From Sphingomonas jinjuensis (lineage in GTDB: Bacteria; Pseudomonadota; Alphaproteobacteria; Sphingomonadales; Sphingomonadaceae), in the NCBI RefSeq assembly GCF_014197105.1, contig NZ_JACIEV010000010.1, positions 62,001 to 126,000 on the forward strand: a stretch of 64,000 nt of DNA, written 5' to 3'. The notes beneath the pieces are model-generated. The model was not told the origin of the DNA and searched no databases. It worked only from the letters and a program-made list of their open reading frames with translations. Shown here one piece after another: positions 27,626 through 35,976 of the stretch. The translations under genes and the position numbers were made by a program. Every line of letters starts with the position of its first letter. Within the stretch, counting starts at the first letter, position 1.

Positions 27626-28426
27626 TCAGACAGCCGTCTTGCCATATTCCTGCCGCGTGACCGGATGGCTCGACGAGAGTCCGCCGTCGACCGCGATCGC
27701 CTGGCCATTGACATAGCTGGCGTCGTCGGATGCCAGGAACAGCGCGACCTTCGCCAGCTCCTCAGGCTGCGCGCCCCGGCGCAGCGGATTGAGCCGGCCG
27801 ACCCGGTCCATCTTGCCTGCGTCGCGGGCGTAGTCGAACGTCGGCTTGGTCATTCCCGTCTCGGTCAGGCCGGGGCAGATCGCGTTGACGCGGATGTTCG
27901 ATCCCGACAGCTGCTGCGCCGCGACCTGTGCCAGGTTGATGACCCCCGCCTTCGACGCCGAATAGGCCGGCGACCCCGCACCCGATCGGATGCCGGCGAC
28001 GCTGGCGGTCAGGACGATCGCCCCCCGCCCGCGCTCGGCGATCCGCGGCGCGGCGTGCTTGATCGCGAGATAGGGCCCGATAAGGTTCACGCGCAGCACC
28101 TCGGTGATCAGCGCGACGTCGGTGTCGAAGATGTTGGCCATTCCGCCGGAAATGCCCGCATTGGCGAACATCACGTCGAGCCCGCCGAAGGCGTCGCAGG
28201 CGAGCGCGATCGTTCGCGCGACGTCCTCCTCGCTGCCCGCATCCATGCGGATCGCGCGCGCGATGCCGCCGGCGTCTGCGATCATCGCTACGGTCTCGTC
28301 GGCGCCCTCGGTCACGTCGGCGACGACGACGCGTCCACCCTCGGCCGCGAATTGCTGCGCGGCGGCGCGGCCGATGCCCGAGCCTGCGCCGGTGACGATG
28401 ATCGATTTACTGTCGAAACGGGCCAC
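27626..28426 (-). CDS. SDR family oxidoreductase
   Basis: 266 residues, classical short-chain dehydrogenase. Cofactor motif [11 protein letters not shown] at 13-23, NAG in [10 protein letters not shown], catalytic YSASK (Y-x-x-x-K) with the Ser in LTASVAG. D after the second strand (VVVADV) suggests NAD+. The start is GTG at 28426 with GGAGGGG in front, supplied by a family B palindrome. It probably oxidises a hydroxyacyl-CoA or alcohol intermediate; exact substrate unknown. Confidence 0.9.
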   Translation of the reverse strand: MARFDSKSIIVTGAGSGIGRAAAQQFAAEGGRVVVADVTEGADETVAMIADAGGIARAIRMDAGSEEDVARTIALACDAFGGLDVMFANAGISGGMANIFDTDVALITEVLRVNLIGPYLAIKHAAPRIAERGRGAIVLTASVAGIRSGAGSPAYSASKAGVINLAQVAAQQLSGSNIRVNAICPGLTETGMTKPTFDYARDAGKMDRVGRLNPLRRGAQPEELAKVALFLASDDASYVNGQAIAVDGGLSSSHPVTRQEYGKTAV

Positions 28427-28433
28427 TCACCCC

Positions 28434-28511
28434 TCCGTTCGTGTCGAGCGAAGTCGAGACACCGTGCGGCTGATCCGCAACACGTCCCTCGACTTCGCTC
28501 GGGACGAACGG
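28434..28511. repeat. Family B intergenic palindrome, copy 3
   Basis: CCGTTCGTGTCGAGCGAAGT and its inverted partner CTTCGCTCGGGACGAACGG flank a short loop, between two SDR genes. The end next to the downstream gene carries its GGAGG ribosome-binding site. Confidence 0.85.
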
Positions 28512-28521
28512 TGAAGAAGGA

Positions 28522-29289
28522 TCAGATTGTCACCCCGCCGTCGATCACCATCACCTGTCCGGTCATGAACCCACTCGCCGGTGCCGCCAGATAGACCACC
28601 GCGCCGGCGATTTCGTCCGGCTCGCCGATCCGGCGCAGCGGGGTGGTGCGGTTACGCTCGGCGACGCGGTCCTCGTCTTCCCACAGCGCCCGAGCGAAGT
28701 CGGTCTTGATGAGCCCCGGCGCGATGCAATTGACGCGGACGTTGTCGGGCCCAAACTCGTGCGCCAGGTTACGTGCGAGCTGCATGTCGGCCGCCTTGCT
28801 GATGCAATAGGCGCCGATCACCTCCGACCCGCGCAGCCCGCCGATCGACGAGACGATGACGATCGATCCCTCGCGCCGCTCGCGCATCGCAGGCGCGACC
28901 ATCGCGATCAGCCAGTGGTTGGCCACAATATTGTTGTCGAGGATCTTGCGGAACTGGTCGTCGCTGATCCCCGCCTGCGGCCCGTAATAAGGGTTCGACG
29001 CGGCGTTGCAGACCAGCACGTCGATCCGACCGAATGCCGCGATCGTCGCATCGACCAGCCGCTGAAGCTGCGCCTTGTCGCCCAGGCTCGCGGCGACCGC
29101 GATCGCGGTGCCCTCTCCTTGCTGCGCGTTGATCTCCGCCGCGACCGCCTCGCACGCGTCCTGCTTGCGGCTGGAGACGACCACCTTCGCCCCCTGCGCC
29201 GCCAGCGCCTCGACCGACGCCTTGCCGATCCCCCGCGACGAACCGGTGACGACGCAGACCTTGCCGGTCAGGTCGAAGAGGCCGCTCAT
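28522..29289 (-). CDS. SDR family oxidoreductase
   Basis: 255 residues, classical SDR. Cofactor loop GSSRGIGKAS (about 16-25), then SSRKQD after strand two, NAAS, and the catalytic YCISK with upstream VSSIGG. The Arg in SSRK leaves NADP(H) possible. The ATG at 29289 is preceded by GGGGAGGA, the end of a palindromic repeat. The adjacent phosphotransferase and acyl-CoA genes suggest action on a hydroxyacyl-CoA or keto acid intermediate (inference). Confidence 0.9.
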   Translation of the reverse strand: MSGLFDLTGKVCVVTGSSRGIGKASVEALAAQGAKVVVSSRKQDACEAVAAEINAQQGEGTAIAVAASLGDKAQLQRLVDATIAAFGRIDVLVCNAASNPYYGPQAGISDDQFRKILDNNIVANHWLIAMVAPAMRERREGSIVIVSSIGGLRGSEVIGAYCISKAADMQLARNLAHEFGPDNVRVNCIAPGLIKTDFARALWEDEDRVAERNRTTPLRRIGEPDEIAGAVVYLAAPASGFMTGQVMVIDGGVTI

Positions 29290-29294
29290 GCCAT

Positions 29295-29425
29295 TCCTCC
29301 CCTGGAGGGGGAGGGGGACCAGCCGAAGGCTGGTGGAGGGGTATTCACCCCAGGCGACACCATCCGAGGCGAACTACCCCTCCACCACAGCTGCGCGGCG
29401 GTCCCCCTCCCCCTCCGGGGGAGGA
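29295..29425. repeat. G-rich intergenic palindrome, family A copy 5
   Basis: TCCTCCCCTGGAGGGGGAGG...GGTGGAGGGGTA and the inverted CTACCCCTCCACC...CCCCCTCCGGGGGAGGA arms, between the phosphotransferase and the downstream SDR. Its left end supplies the SDR ribosome-binding site. Confidence 0.87.
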
Positions 29426-29440
29426 TTGCGTCGGTCCCCA

Positions 29441-30505
29441 TCACGCCCCAGCCTTCCTTGCAAAGTCCCACGCCGCCGCCGCCAGCGCGGGCAGCTTCGT
29501 CACCGTCTTCTCCGCCACCGCGCTCGACGCATTGCCATCGAGAATACGCCGCTTGATCCCCTGGACGATCCCGGTCAGCCGAAAGAGATTGTAGGCGAAA
29601 TACCAGTTGAGGTCGGGCACACCGTCGCGCCCCGTCGCCGCGCAATAGCGCGTCACCATCTCGTCGATCGTCGGGATCCCCGTCTCGGGTCCGGTCATGC
29701 CCAACACCCCTGATCGCCCCTCGGGCTCGGTCACCCAGCTCATGAGGAAATACGAGAAATCGGCCAGCGGATCGCCCAGCGTCGACAGCTCCCAGTCGAG
29801 CACCGCGACGACGCGCGGGCCATCGGGCGCGAAGATCATATTGTCGACGCGGTAGTCGCCATGGACGATCGAGGTGCGCGTCTGCTCGGGCAGCGTCCGC
29901 GGCAGCCACTCGATCAACTGCTCGACCGGCTCGACGCGTTCTGTCTCGGCGGCGCGATACTGCTTCGTCCAACGCGCGACCTGGCGCTCGAAGTAATTGC
30001 CGGGCCTGCCGTACTCGCCCAGCCCCGCCGCGACATAATCGGTCTCGTGCAGCTGCGCGAGCGTATCGACCATCGCCTCGTAATGCGCGCGCCGCTCGGG
30101 CGGCGCCAAGTCGGGCATCGACCCGTCCCAGATCGTCCGCCCCTCGACCATCTCCATCACATAGAAGCTGGTGCCGATGACGCCGTCGTCCTCGCACAGC
30201 CCGAACGGGCGCGGCACGGGAAAGCCGGTAGGATGCAGCCCGGCGATCACGCGATATTCGCGATCGACCGCATGCGCCGAGGGCAGCAGCGGCCCGAACG
30301 GCTTGCGGCGCAGCACATAGCGCCCGCTCGCCGCGGTAACGAGATAGGTCGGGTTCGACTGGCCGCCCGCGAACTTAGTGTAGCTCCACGGCCCAGTGAA
30401 GCCTGGAACATTCGCTTCCAGCCACTGGCCCAGCCGCGTGAAATCGAGCTGGTCCTTCGCCTCGACCGCAACGGTGCCGACCATGCCGGCCGCGGCTTCG
30501 CTCAT
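29441..30505 (-). CDS. Phosphotransferase family protein, ACAD10/11 kinase-domain-like (candidate 4-hydroxyacyl-CoA kinase)
   Basis: 354 residues, aminoglycoside-phosphotransferase fold. FAGGQSNPTYLV and YVLRRKP (ATP lysine) in the N-lobe, then the catalytic loop IVHGDYRVDNMIF and the metal loop VLDWELSTLGDPLADF, which is very close to the kinase domain of mammalian ACAD10/ACAD11 and to LvaA of Pseudomonas levulinate catabolism. Those kinases phosphorylate the 4-hydroxyl of 4-hydroxyacyl-CoA so that a partner ACAD can remove it. The ACAD10/11-like dehydrogenase partner is 1.2 kb upstream at 31729-33012. Antibiotic resistance is unlikely. Confidence 0.86.
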   Translation of the reverse strand: MSEAAAGMVGTVAVEAKDQLDFTRLGQWLEANVPGFTGPWSYTKFAGGQSNPTYLVTAASGRYVLRRKPFGPLLPSAHAVDREYRVIAGLHPTGFPVPRPFGLCEDDGVIGTSFYVMEMVEGRTIWDGSMPDLAPPERRAHYEAMVDTLAQLHETDYVAAGLGEYGRPGNYFERQVARWTKQYRAAETERVEPVEQLIEWLPRTLPEQTRTSIVHGDYRVDNMIFAPDGPRVVAVLDWELSTLGDPLADFSYFLMSWVTEPEGRSGVLGMTGPETGIPTIDEMVTRYCAATGRDGVPDLNWYFAYNLFRLTGIVQGIKRRILDGNASSAVAEKTVTKLPALAAAAWDFARKAGA

Positions 30506-30530
30506 CCCCTCGTCTCCACCTTTGTAGCCC

Positions 30531-31613
30531 TTACCCGAAGGTGATGACGGTCCGCGTCGTGTCGCCCTTGCGCAGCTCGTCGAACGCGTCGTTGATCCGC
30601 TCCAGCGGCATCCGCTCGGCGATGATCGTGTCGAGGTCGAGCAGCCCGCGCTGATAGAAATCGACCAGCCGCGGCAGGTCGACCGGGAAATGGTTGCGCC
30701 CCATCAGTGCGCCCTGCACCGACTTGTCGGCGAGCAGGTCGAGCGCCGAAAGCCCGACCTTTTCGCTGAGCGGCATCATCCCCAGGATCGTGGCCGTGCC
30801 GCCCCGCCGCAACACCTTGACCGCCGTCTCGGCCGACTGCGGCCGCCCGACCGCCTCGATCGCATGATGGACGCCGCCGCGGCTGATTTCGACCACCTCG
30901 TCCGCCGCGGTCGCGCTCGTCGCATCCACCGCGTGCGTCGCGCCGAGCTTCATCGCCAGGTCGCGCTTGTCGCCGACCGGATCGACCGCGATCACCTTGC
31001 TCGCACCGGCGATCCTGGCGGCGTTGACCGCGGCAAGGCCGACACCGCCGCAACCGACTACGCACACCGTCTCGCCCGGCACCACGCGCGCCGCATTGAA
31101 CACCGCACCGGCGCCCGTCGTCACCGCACAGCCCAGGATCGCGGCACGGTCGAGCGGCATGTCGGGATCGATCGCGACACAGGCGTGCTCATGCACCAGC
31201 ATCATCTCGGCATAGGCCGACAGGTTGAGCATCTGCGCGATCGGCCGATCCCCCATCGTCAGCCGCGGCGCCGACCCGCGCGGCCGCTTGGTGCCCGGGT
31301 CGATGCACAGCGACATGTGCCCGGTGACGCAATATTCGCAGTGGCCGCAAAAGGCGGACAGGCAGGTGACGACATGGTCGCCGACCTTCACCGTCGACAC
31401 ACCCTCGCCCACCGCCTCGACGATCCCCGCCGCTTCATGGCCGGGAATCGTCGGCAACGGATGCGGATAGGCGCCATCGACGAAATGCAGGTCCGACCGG
31501 CACACACCCACCGCCACGGTGCGGATCAGCACCTCGCGGGGGGCGGGCTTGTCGATCTGGACGTTTTCGATCGACAGCGGTGTCTTGGGTTCGAAAAGGA
31601 CGGCGGCTTTCAT
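30531..31613 (-). CDS. Zinc-dependent alcohol dehydrogenase, class III-like MDR
   Basis: 360 residues. Catalytic-zinc residues C36 (GVCRSDLH) and GHEAAG; structural-zinc cysteines in the CGHCEYCVTGHMSLC region; coenzyme motif VVGCGGVGLAAVNAARIAG with VDPV after the strand, favouring NAD+. The ATG at 31613 is preceded by GGGAGGAG at 7 bases, contributed by a palindromic repeat. Likely oxidises a primary or secondary alcohol intermediate to aldehyde or ketone in the cytoplasm. Lies between the kinase and the ACAD10/11-like gene. Confidence 0.92.
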   Translation of the reverse strand: MKAAVLFEPKTPLSIENVQIDKPAPREVLIRTVAVGVCRSDLHFVDGAYPHPLPTIPGHEAAGIVEAVGEGVSTVKVGDHVVTCLSAFCGHCEYCVTGHMSLCIDPGTKRPRGSAPRLTMGDRPIAQMLNLSAYAEMMLVHEHACVAIDPDMPLDRAAILGCAVTTGAGAVFNAARVVPGETVCVVGCGGVGLAAVNAARIAGASKVIAVDPVGDKRDLAMKLGATHAVDATSATAADEVVEISRGGVHHAIEAVGRPQSAETAVKVLRRGGTATILGMMPLSEKVGLSALDLLADKSVQGALMGRNHFPVDLPRLVDFYQRGLLDLDTIIAERMPLERINDAFDELRKGDTTRTVITFG

Positions 31614-31620
31614 TCTATAT

Positions 31621-31721
31621 CTCCTCCCGCTCTCACCCTTCCCGCCCGGCTGCGTCGGGCGGCCCCCCCGCTCCCGGCGGGAGAGGGAGGGAGGCGCGGA
31701 ACGCGCCGGAAGGGTGAGGGT
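31621..31721. repeat. Family A palindrome, copy 6
   Basis: CTCACCCTTCC...CCGGAAGGGTGAGGG outer arms enclose CCCGCCCGGCTGCGTCGGGC and GCTCCCGGCGGGAG hairpins, between the acyl-CoA dehydrogenase and alcohol dehydrogenase genes. Its left end holds the ADH ribosome-binding site. Confidence 0.85.
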
Positions 31722-31728
31722 GTTGTCG

Positions 31729-33012
31729 TTACCGCTGCATCTGCGGATCGCGCATCGGCAGCTCGGCCTTCCAGTCGCCCCACTTGCCGAACTCGTTACG
31801 CGCGATCGCCCGGTTGTGGACCTCGTCCGGCCCGTCCGCGAAGCGCAGCGTGCGCACCGCGGCCCAGTCGTGCGCCAGCTTGAAATCCTGGCTGACGCCG
31901 CCGCCGCCATGCGCCTGGATCGCATCGTCCAGGATCTGCAGCGCCATGTTGGGCGCCTGCACCTTGATCATCGCGATCTCGAGCTGCGCGGCCTTGTTGC
32001 CCGCCTTGTCCATCATGTCGGCGGCCTTCAGGCACAGCAGCCGAGTCATTTCGATGTCGATCCGGGCGCGGGCGATCCGCTGCTCCCACACCGAATGGTC
32101 GGCGATGCGCTTGCCGAAGGCGACACGGCTCAGCGTCCGCTTGGCCATCGCCTCGATCGCCTCCTCGGCAATGCCGATCGTGCGCATGCAGTGATGGATG
32201 CGTCCCGGCCCGAGCCGACCCTGCGCGATCTCGAACCCGCGCCCTTCGCCCAGCAGCATCGCCTCGTCGGCGCGCACGCGAACATTCTCGAGCAAGACCT
32301 GGCCATGGCCGTGCGGCGCGTGGTCGTAGCCATAGACCGACAGCATCCGCTCGATCTTGACGCCCGGCGCGTCCATCGGGACGAGCAGCATCGACTGCTG
32401 CTGATGGCGCGAGCCTTCGAAGTTCGTCTTGCCCATCAGGATCGCGACCTGGCAGCGCGGGTCGCCGACGCCCGACGACCACCATTTGCGGCCGTTGATG
32501 ACATAGTGATCGCCGTCGCGCTCGATCCGCGTCTCGATGTTGGTCGCGTCCGAACTCGCCACCGCCGGTTCGGTCATCAGGAAGACCGACCGGATCTTCC
32601 CCTCCATCAGCGGCGTCAGCCAGCGGTCCTTCTGCGCGCGGGTGCCGTAGCGGTGGAGCACCTCCATATTGCCGGTGTCGGGCGCCGAGCAGTTGAAGCA
32701 TTCGGACGCCCAGCCGATCTTGCCCATTTCCTCGGCGCACAGTGCATATTCGAGGTTGGTGAGCTGCGTGCCCCGGAATTCGAAGCTGTCGTCGACATGG
32801 CGCTGGCCGGAATGCGGCGGCATAAAGAAATTCCACAGGCCCTGGGCCTTGGCCTTCTCCTTCACCTCCTCGATCACCGGGATCACCTTCCACCGGTCGC
32901 CCTCGTGCGCCTGCGCATCGAAATCATGCTGGCGGGGGCGAATCTCGGCGTCGATGAACGCCTTCACGCGATCCCGGAAAAAGGTCTCCCGCTCGCTCAG
33001 CGTGAAGTCCAT
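31729..33012 (-). CDS. Acyl-CoA dehydrogenase, ACAD10/11-like
   Basis: 427 residues. Motifs: [18 protein letters not shown], the kink [39 protein letters not shown] and the C-terminal [11 protein letters not shown] and [14 protein letters not shown]. The GRIHHCMR and DGPDEVH segments are hallmarks of the ACAD10/11 branch rather than of fatty-acid ACADs. Members of that branch act on 4-phosphoacyl-CoA made by an APH-like kinase, and such a kinase is encoded nearby (29441-30505). The ATG at 33012 is preferred: GAGAGGA precedes it by 5 bases, and the in-frame ATG at 33027 would lie inside that site. Divergent from the tandem TetR gene. Confidence 0.9.
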   Translation of the reverse strand: MDFTLSERETFFRDRVKAFIDAEIRPRQHDFDAQAHEGDRWKVIPVIEEVKEKAKAQGLWNFFMPPHSGQRHVDDSFEFRGTQLTNLEYALCAEEMGKIGWASECFNCSAPDTGNMEVLHRYGTRAQKDRWLTPLMEGKIRSVFLMTEPAVASSDATNIETRIERDGDHYVINGRKWWSSGVGDPRCQVAILMGKTNFEGSRHQQQSMLLVPMDAPGVKIERMLSVYGYDHAPHGHGQVLLENVRVRADEAMLLGEGRGFEIAQGRLGPGRIHHCMRTIGIAEEAIEAMAKRTLSRVAFGKRIADHSVWEQRIARARIDIEMTRLLCLKAADMMDKAGNKAAQLEIAMIKVQAPNMALQILDDAIQAHGGGGVSQDFKLAHDWAAVRTLRFADGPDEVHNRAIARNEFGKWGDWKAELPMRDPQMQR

Positions 33013-33096
33013 GGCATCCTCTCCCATTCCGGTTTCGATCGGGGTCTAGACCGTACCGCGTTTTCGGTAAAGCGCTCTCACGCATCGCTCATCGCC

Positions 33097-33150
33097 TTTT
33101 TGCGGCGATCCGCGGGGCTCCGCAAAAAACACTGTTTCTTCGAAACGAAG
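33097..33150. promoter_or_regulatory. Inverted repeats in the ACAD/tandem-TetR divergent region (candidate operators)
   Basis: Two features are stacked. TTTTTGCGG (33097-33105) is inverted as CCGCAAAAA (33120-33128) around a 14-base spacer. GTTTC-TTC-GAAAC (33134-33146) overlaps CTTCG-AAA-CGAAG (33138-33150). They lie 18-70 bases before the TetR start. Such symmetric sites close to a tetR gene are often its autoregulatory operators. Confidence 0.42.
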
Positions 33151-33167
33151 CTGATAGGGTGCCCTTC

Positions 33168-34409
33168 ATGGGCGGACCAGAGGGGCTGGCCGGCGACGAG
33201 GCACAGGGGACGAAGCGCTTTCGGGCGAAGCGTGACGCCATCCTCGCCGCTGCGGCCGAGGCGATCAATGAACAAAGCGCGAAGGGCATGACCTTCGCCG
33301 ATGTCGCGCGCCGCGTCGGCCTCAACACCACCAGCGTCACCTATTACTTCAAGCGCAAGGAAGACCTGGCGGCGGCGGCGTTCGAGCACACGCTCGACAC
33401 GCTGCTGGCGATGCTCGACGATGCCGCGGCCGAACCCAGCCCACGCGCGCGCGTCGAACGCTTCCTGTCGCTGAACATGCAGCGGTTGGCGCGTATCCAG
33501 GCGGGCGACGAGCGCGCCTTCGCCGTCCTGTCCGATCTGCGCGCGACCGAGGATCCGGTGCGCGGGCGGCTGATGGCCGGCTGGCGCGAGGTGTTCCGCC
33601 GCACCCGCGCGCTCTGGGGTCCCGCACCCGATCGCGCGCATACCGACCTGTACGGCGCCCGCGCGCACGTCCTGCTCGAAAACACCTTCTGGCTGCCGAT
33701 CTGGCTCAACCGCTACGATCCCGACCAGTACGACCGGGTCGAGGCGCGGCTGATGGACGTGTTCGCGCACGGTATCGCCGGGCCGAGGGCCGAATGGGCG
33801 CCGACGCCGATCGACCTCGATCACGGCGACGGCGACAGCGGGCGCGAGGCGTTCCTGCTGGCAGCGACGCGGCTCATCAACGAACTTGGCTATCGCGGTG
33901 CCAGCGTCCAGCGGATCGCCAGCGAGCTGAACGTCACTAAGGGCAGCTTCTACCACCATCTCGACGCGAAGGACGATCTCGTCATCGCCTGCTACGCGCG
34001 CAGTTTCGATACGATCGGCGCCGCTCAGCGCCGTGCCGATACGATGGGGGGCAGCCATTGGCATCGCCTGTCGAGCACGATCGCGACCCTCCTCGACGTC
34101 CAGTTCGCCGAGCGCGCGCCGCTGCTGCGCACCACCGCGCTCTCGGGACTGCCGGCGGGGGTCCGCACCGCGATGGTCGACCGCTCGAACCGCATCGCGC
34201 GGCGCTTTGCCGGCACGATGATGGACGGCATCGCCGAAGCATCGATCCGCCCCGTCGACTCGCTGGTCGCGGCGCAAGCGCTGATGGCGCTCCAGAATGC
34301 CGCCTTCGACATGCGCAAATGGGCCAGCACCATGCCCCGCGAGCGCGCCGTCGCCATGTATGCCTCGACGCTACTGTTTGGCCTGTTCGACGATCGCGCG
34401 GCGGGCTGA
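33168..34409 (+). CDS. Tandem TetR/AcrR regulator (two TetR units in one chain)
   Basis: 413 residues, twice the normal TetR length. The first DNA-binding domain is at about 21-68 (FADVARRVGLNTTSVTYYFK), followed by a ligand domain to about 210; the second HTH is at about 227-272 (VQRIASELNVTKGSFYHHL), followed by a second ligand domain. One polypeptide thus mimics a TetR dimer. The ATG at 33168 is chosen with AGGG 9 bases upstream; a GTG at 33159 is also in frame. Diverges from the ACAD10/11-like gene, which it probably controls together with the flanking catabolic genes in response to an acyl-CoA (inference). Confidence 0.86.
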   Translation: MGGPEGLAGDEAQGTKRFRAKRDAILAAAAEAINEQSAKGMTFADVARRVGLNTTSVTYYFKRKEDLAAAAFEHTLDTLLAMLDDAAAEPSPRARVERFLSLNMQRLARIQAGDERAFAVLSDLRATEDPVRGRLMAGWREVFRRTRALWGPAPDRAHTDLYGARAHVLLENTFWLPIWLNRYDPDQYDRVEARLMDVFAHGIAGPRAEWAPTPIDLDHGDGDSGREAFLLAATRLINELGYRGASVQRIASELNVTKGSFYHHLDAKDDLVIACYARSFDTIGAAQRRADTMGGSHWHRLSSTIATLLDVQFAERAPLLRTTALSGLPAGVRTAMVDRSNRIARRFAGTMMDGIAEASIRPVDSLVAAQALMALQNAAFDMRKWASTMPRERAVAMYASTLLFGLFDDRAAG

Positions 34410-34425
34410 TCCACCCCCCCGACGT

Positions 34426-34509
34426 CCGTTCGTCCTGAGCGAAGTCGAAGGACATGCCGCGAGCGGCAACGCCTGGCTCCTGTGCTTCGACTTCGCTCAG
34501 CACGAACGA
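34426..34509. repeat. Family B intergenic palindrome, copy 4
   Basis: CCGTTCGTCCTGAGCGAAGT...GTGCTTCGACTTCGCTCAGC ACGAACGA: inverted arms between the convergent TetR and MFS genes. Confidence 0.83.
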
Positions 34510-34528
34510 ACTTTGAACCTGACGAGCG

Positions 34529-35815
34529 CTACCCAGCCCGCTTCAGCAACACCCCCGCCCGCCAGTAATGAAACAGCGCCAGCGGCGTCAGCGCATACAC
34601 CGCCAGCAAGGCATAGCGCAGCGAATCCGCCCCCATGCTCGGCCGCAGGGCGTCACTGACGATCCCGACCAGCATCGGCCCAAGCCCCAGCCCCAGCAGG
34701 TTGATGACCAGCAACGTTATCGCCGCCCACAGCGCACGCAGCCGCAGCGGCGCCAGTCCCTGGATCAGCGCGAAACTGGGGCCGAGATAGGAATTGGCGA
34801 ACAGCAGCGACGCCCAGTAGCACGCAATCGCGAGCAGCGGATCGTCGACCAGGATGAACGCCACGACCAGCGGCACCGCCAGCGCCTTCATCCCCATCAC
34901 CACCCAGCTCTGGACATGGATGCCGTGCCGCGCCGCCAGCCGATCGGCGAGCCGCCCGCCGAACACCGCCGACGCCGCGCCCAGCAGCGTACCGATCGGC
35001 GCAACGTAGAGCGACACGTCGAGCAGCGACAGCCCCAGCGACCGCTGCATATAGCTCGGCCCCCAGCCCGTCGTCGCATAGCCGACCAGGGAGGTGATGG
35101 TGACGCCCATCACCAGATGCACCGCCGCGGCATTGCGCCATAGCGACGCGAAACCCTGCCCAAGGCTCGGCACCGGCTGCTGGTCTTCCACCCGCTGCAC
35201 ATCGGAGAGGCCGCGCTTGGGCTCGACGACGAACATCCGGACGATGATCGCCAGCGCCACGCCGGGCAGGCCGATCGCCAGCATCGCCGCTCGCCAGCCA
35301 TAGGCGTGCGCGACCGTCCCGCCGATGAAGGTGCCGACGCCCGCGCCCAGCACGACGCCCAGCGAATAGATCGCCATCGCGCCGGCCCGCTTTTCGGGCG
35401 GATACAGGTCGGCGATGATCGAATGGCTTGGCGGGCTCGACCCGGCCTCGCCGATGCCGACGCCGATCCGCGCGAGCAGCAGCTGGACGAAGTTCTGCGC
35501 CAGCCCGCACGCCGCGGTCATCGCGCTCCAGATCGCGAGGCTGACCGCGATGATATCGCGCCGGCTGGTTCGATCGGCCAGCCGCGCGACGGGGATGCCG
35601 AGCACCGCGTAGAATAGCGCGAAGGCCAGGCCGGAGAGCAGCCCGAGCTGGGTATCGTCCAGCTTCAGGTCGGCCTTGATCAGCTCCAGCAGGATCGCGA
35701 GGATCTGCCGGTCCATGTAGCTGAAGAAATAGGTGATCGTCAGCAGCGCGAGCGTCAGCCCGCGGCGGCGCAGCGCCAGCGTGGCGTCGATCTCGGGACG
35801 GGTGGCGGCCGGCAT
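34529..35815 (-). CDS. MFS transporter, spinster-like
   Basis: 428 residues with about 12 membrane segments. The cytoplasmic loop motif between segments 2 and 3 reads PVARLADRTSRRDII, and FSYMDRQILAILLE near residue 30 is typical of the spinster-like MFS branch common in sphingomonads. Inner-membrane transporter of an organic solute; the catabolic context suggests import of the acid degraded by this region (inference). ATG at 35815 with GGAGGAGCATC upstream. Confidence 0.88.
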   Translation of the reverse strand: MPAATRPEIDATLALRRRGLTLALLTITYFFSYMDRQILAILLELIKADLKLDDTQLGLLSGLAFALFYAVLGIPVARLADRTSRRDIIAVSLAIWSAMTAACGLAQNFVQLLLARIGVGIGEAGSSPPSHSIIADLYPPEKRAGAMAIYSLGVVLGAGVGTFIGGTVAHAYGWRAAMLAIGLPGVALAIIVRMFVVEPKRGLSDVQRVEDQQPVPSLGQGFASLWRNAAAVHLVMGVTITSLVGYATTGWGPSYMQRSLGLSLLDVSLYVAPIGTLLGAASAVFGGRLADRLAARHGIHVQSWVVMGMKALAVPLVVAFILVDDPLLAIACYWASLLFANSYLGPSFALIQGLAPLRLRALWAAITLLVINLLGLGLGPMLVGIVSDALRPSMGADSLRYALLAVYALTPLALFHYWRAGVLLKRAG

Positions 35816-35880
35816 GATGCTCCTCCGTACGCCCCCGGTAACGTGCCGCTTCTCCCCAGAAGCGTTGGACGACGACGCTG

Positions 35881-35963
35881 CCCTCACCCTCCCGGCGCTT
35901 CGCGCCTCCTTCCCTCTCCCGACGGGAGAGGGAAAATACCGCCGCAGGCGGCGAAGGGTGAGG
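35881..35963. repeat. Family A palindrome, copy 7 (short type)
   Basis: CCCTCACCCTCCCGGCGCTT...CTCTCCCGACGGGAGAG...GCCGCAGGCGGC GAAGGGTGAGG, close to copy 4, between the TonB-dependent receptor and the MFS gene. Confidence 0.83.
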
Positions 35964-35976
35964 ATAGCTTTAAGCC

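Noticed and set aside
29441..30505. Aminoglycoside resistance gene
   Set aside because: The fold is shared, but the VLDWELSTLGDPLAD loop and the acyl-CoA neighbours match ACAD10/11-type kinases.
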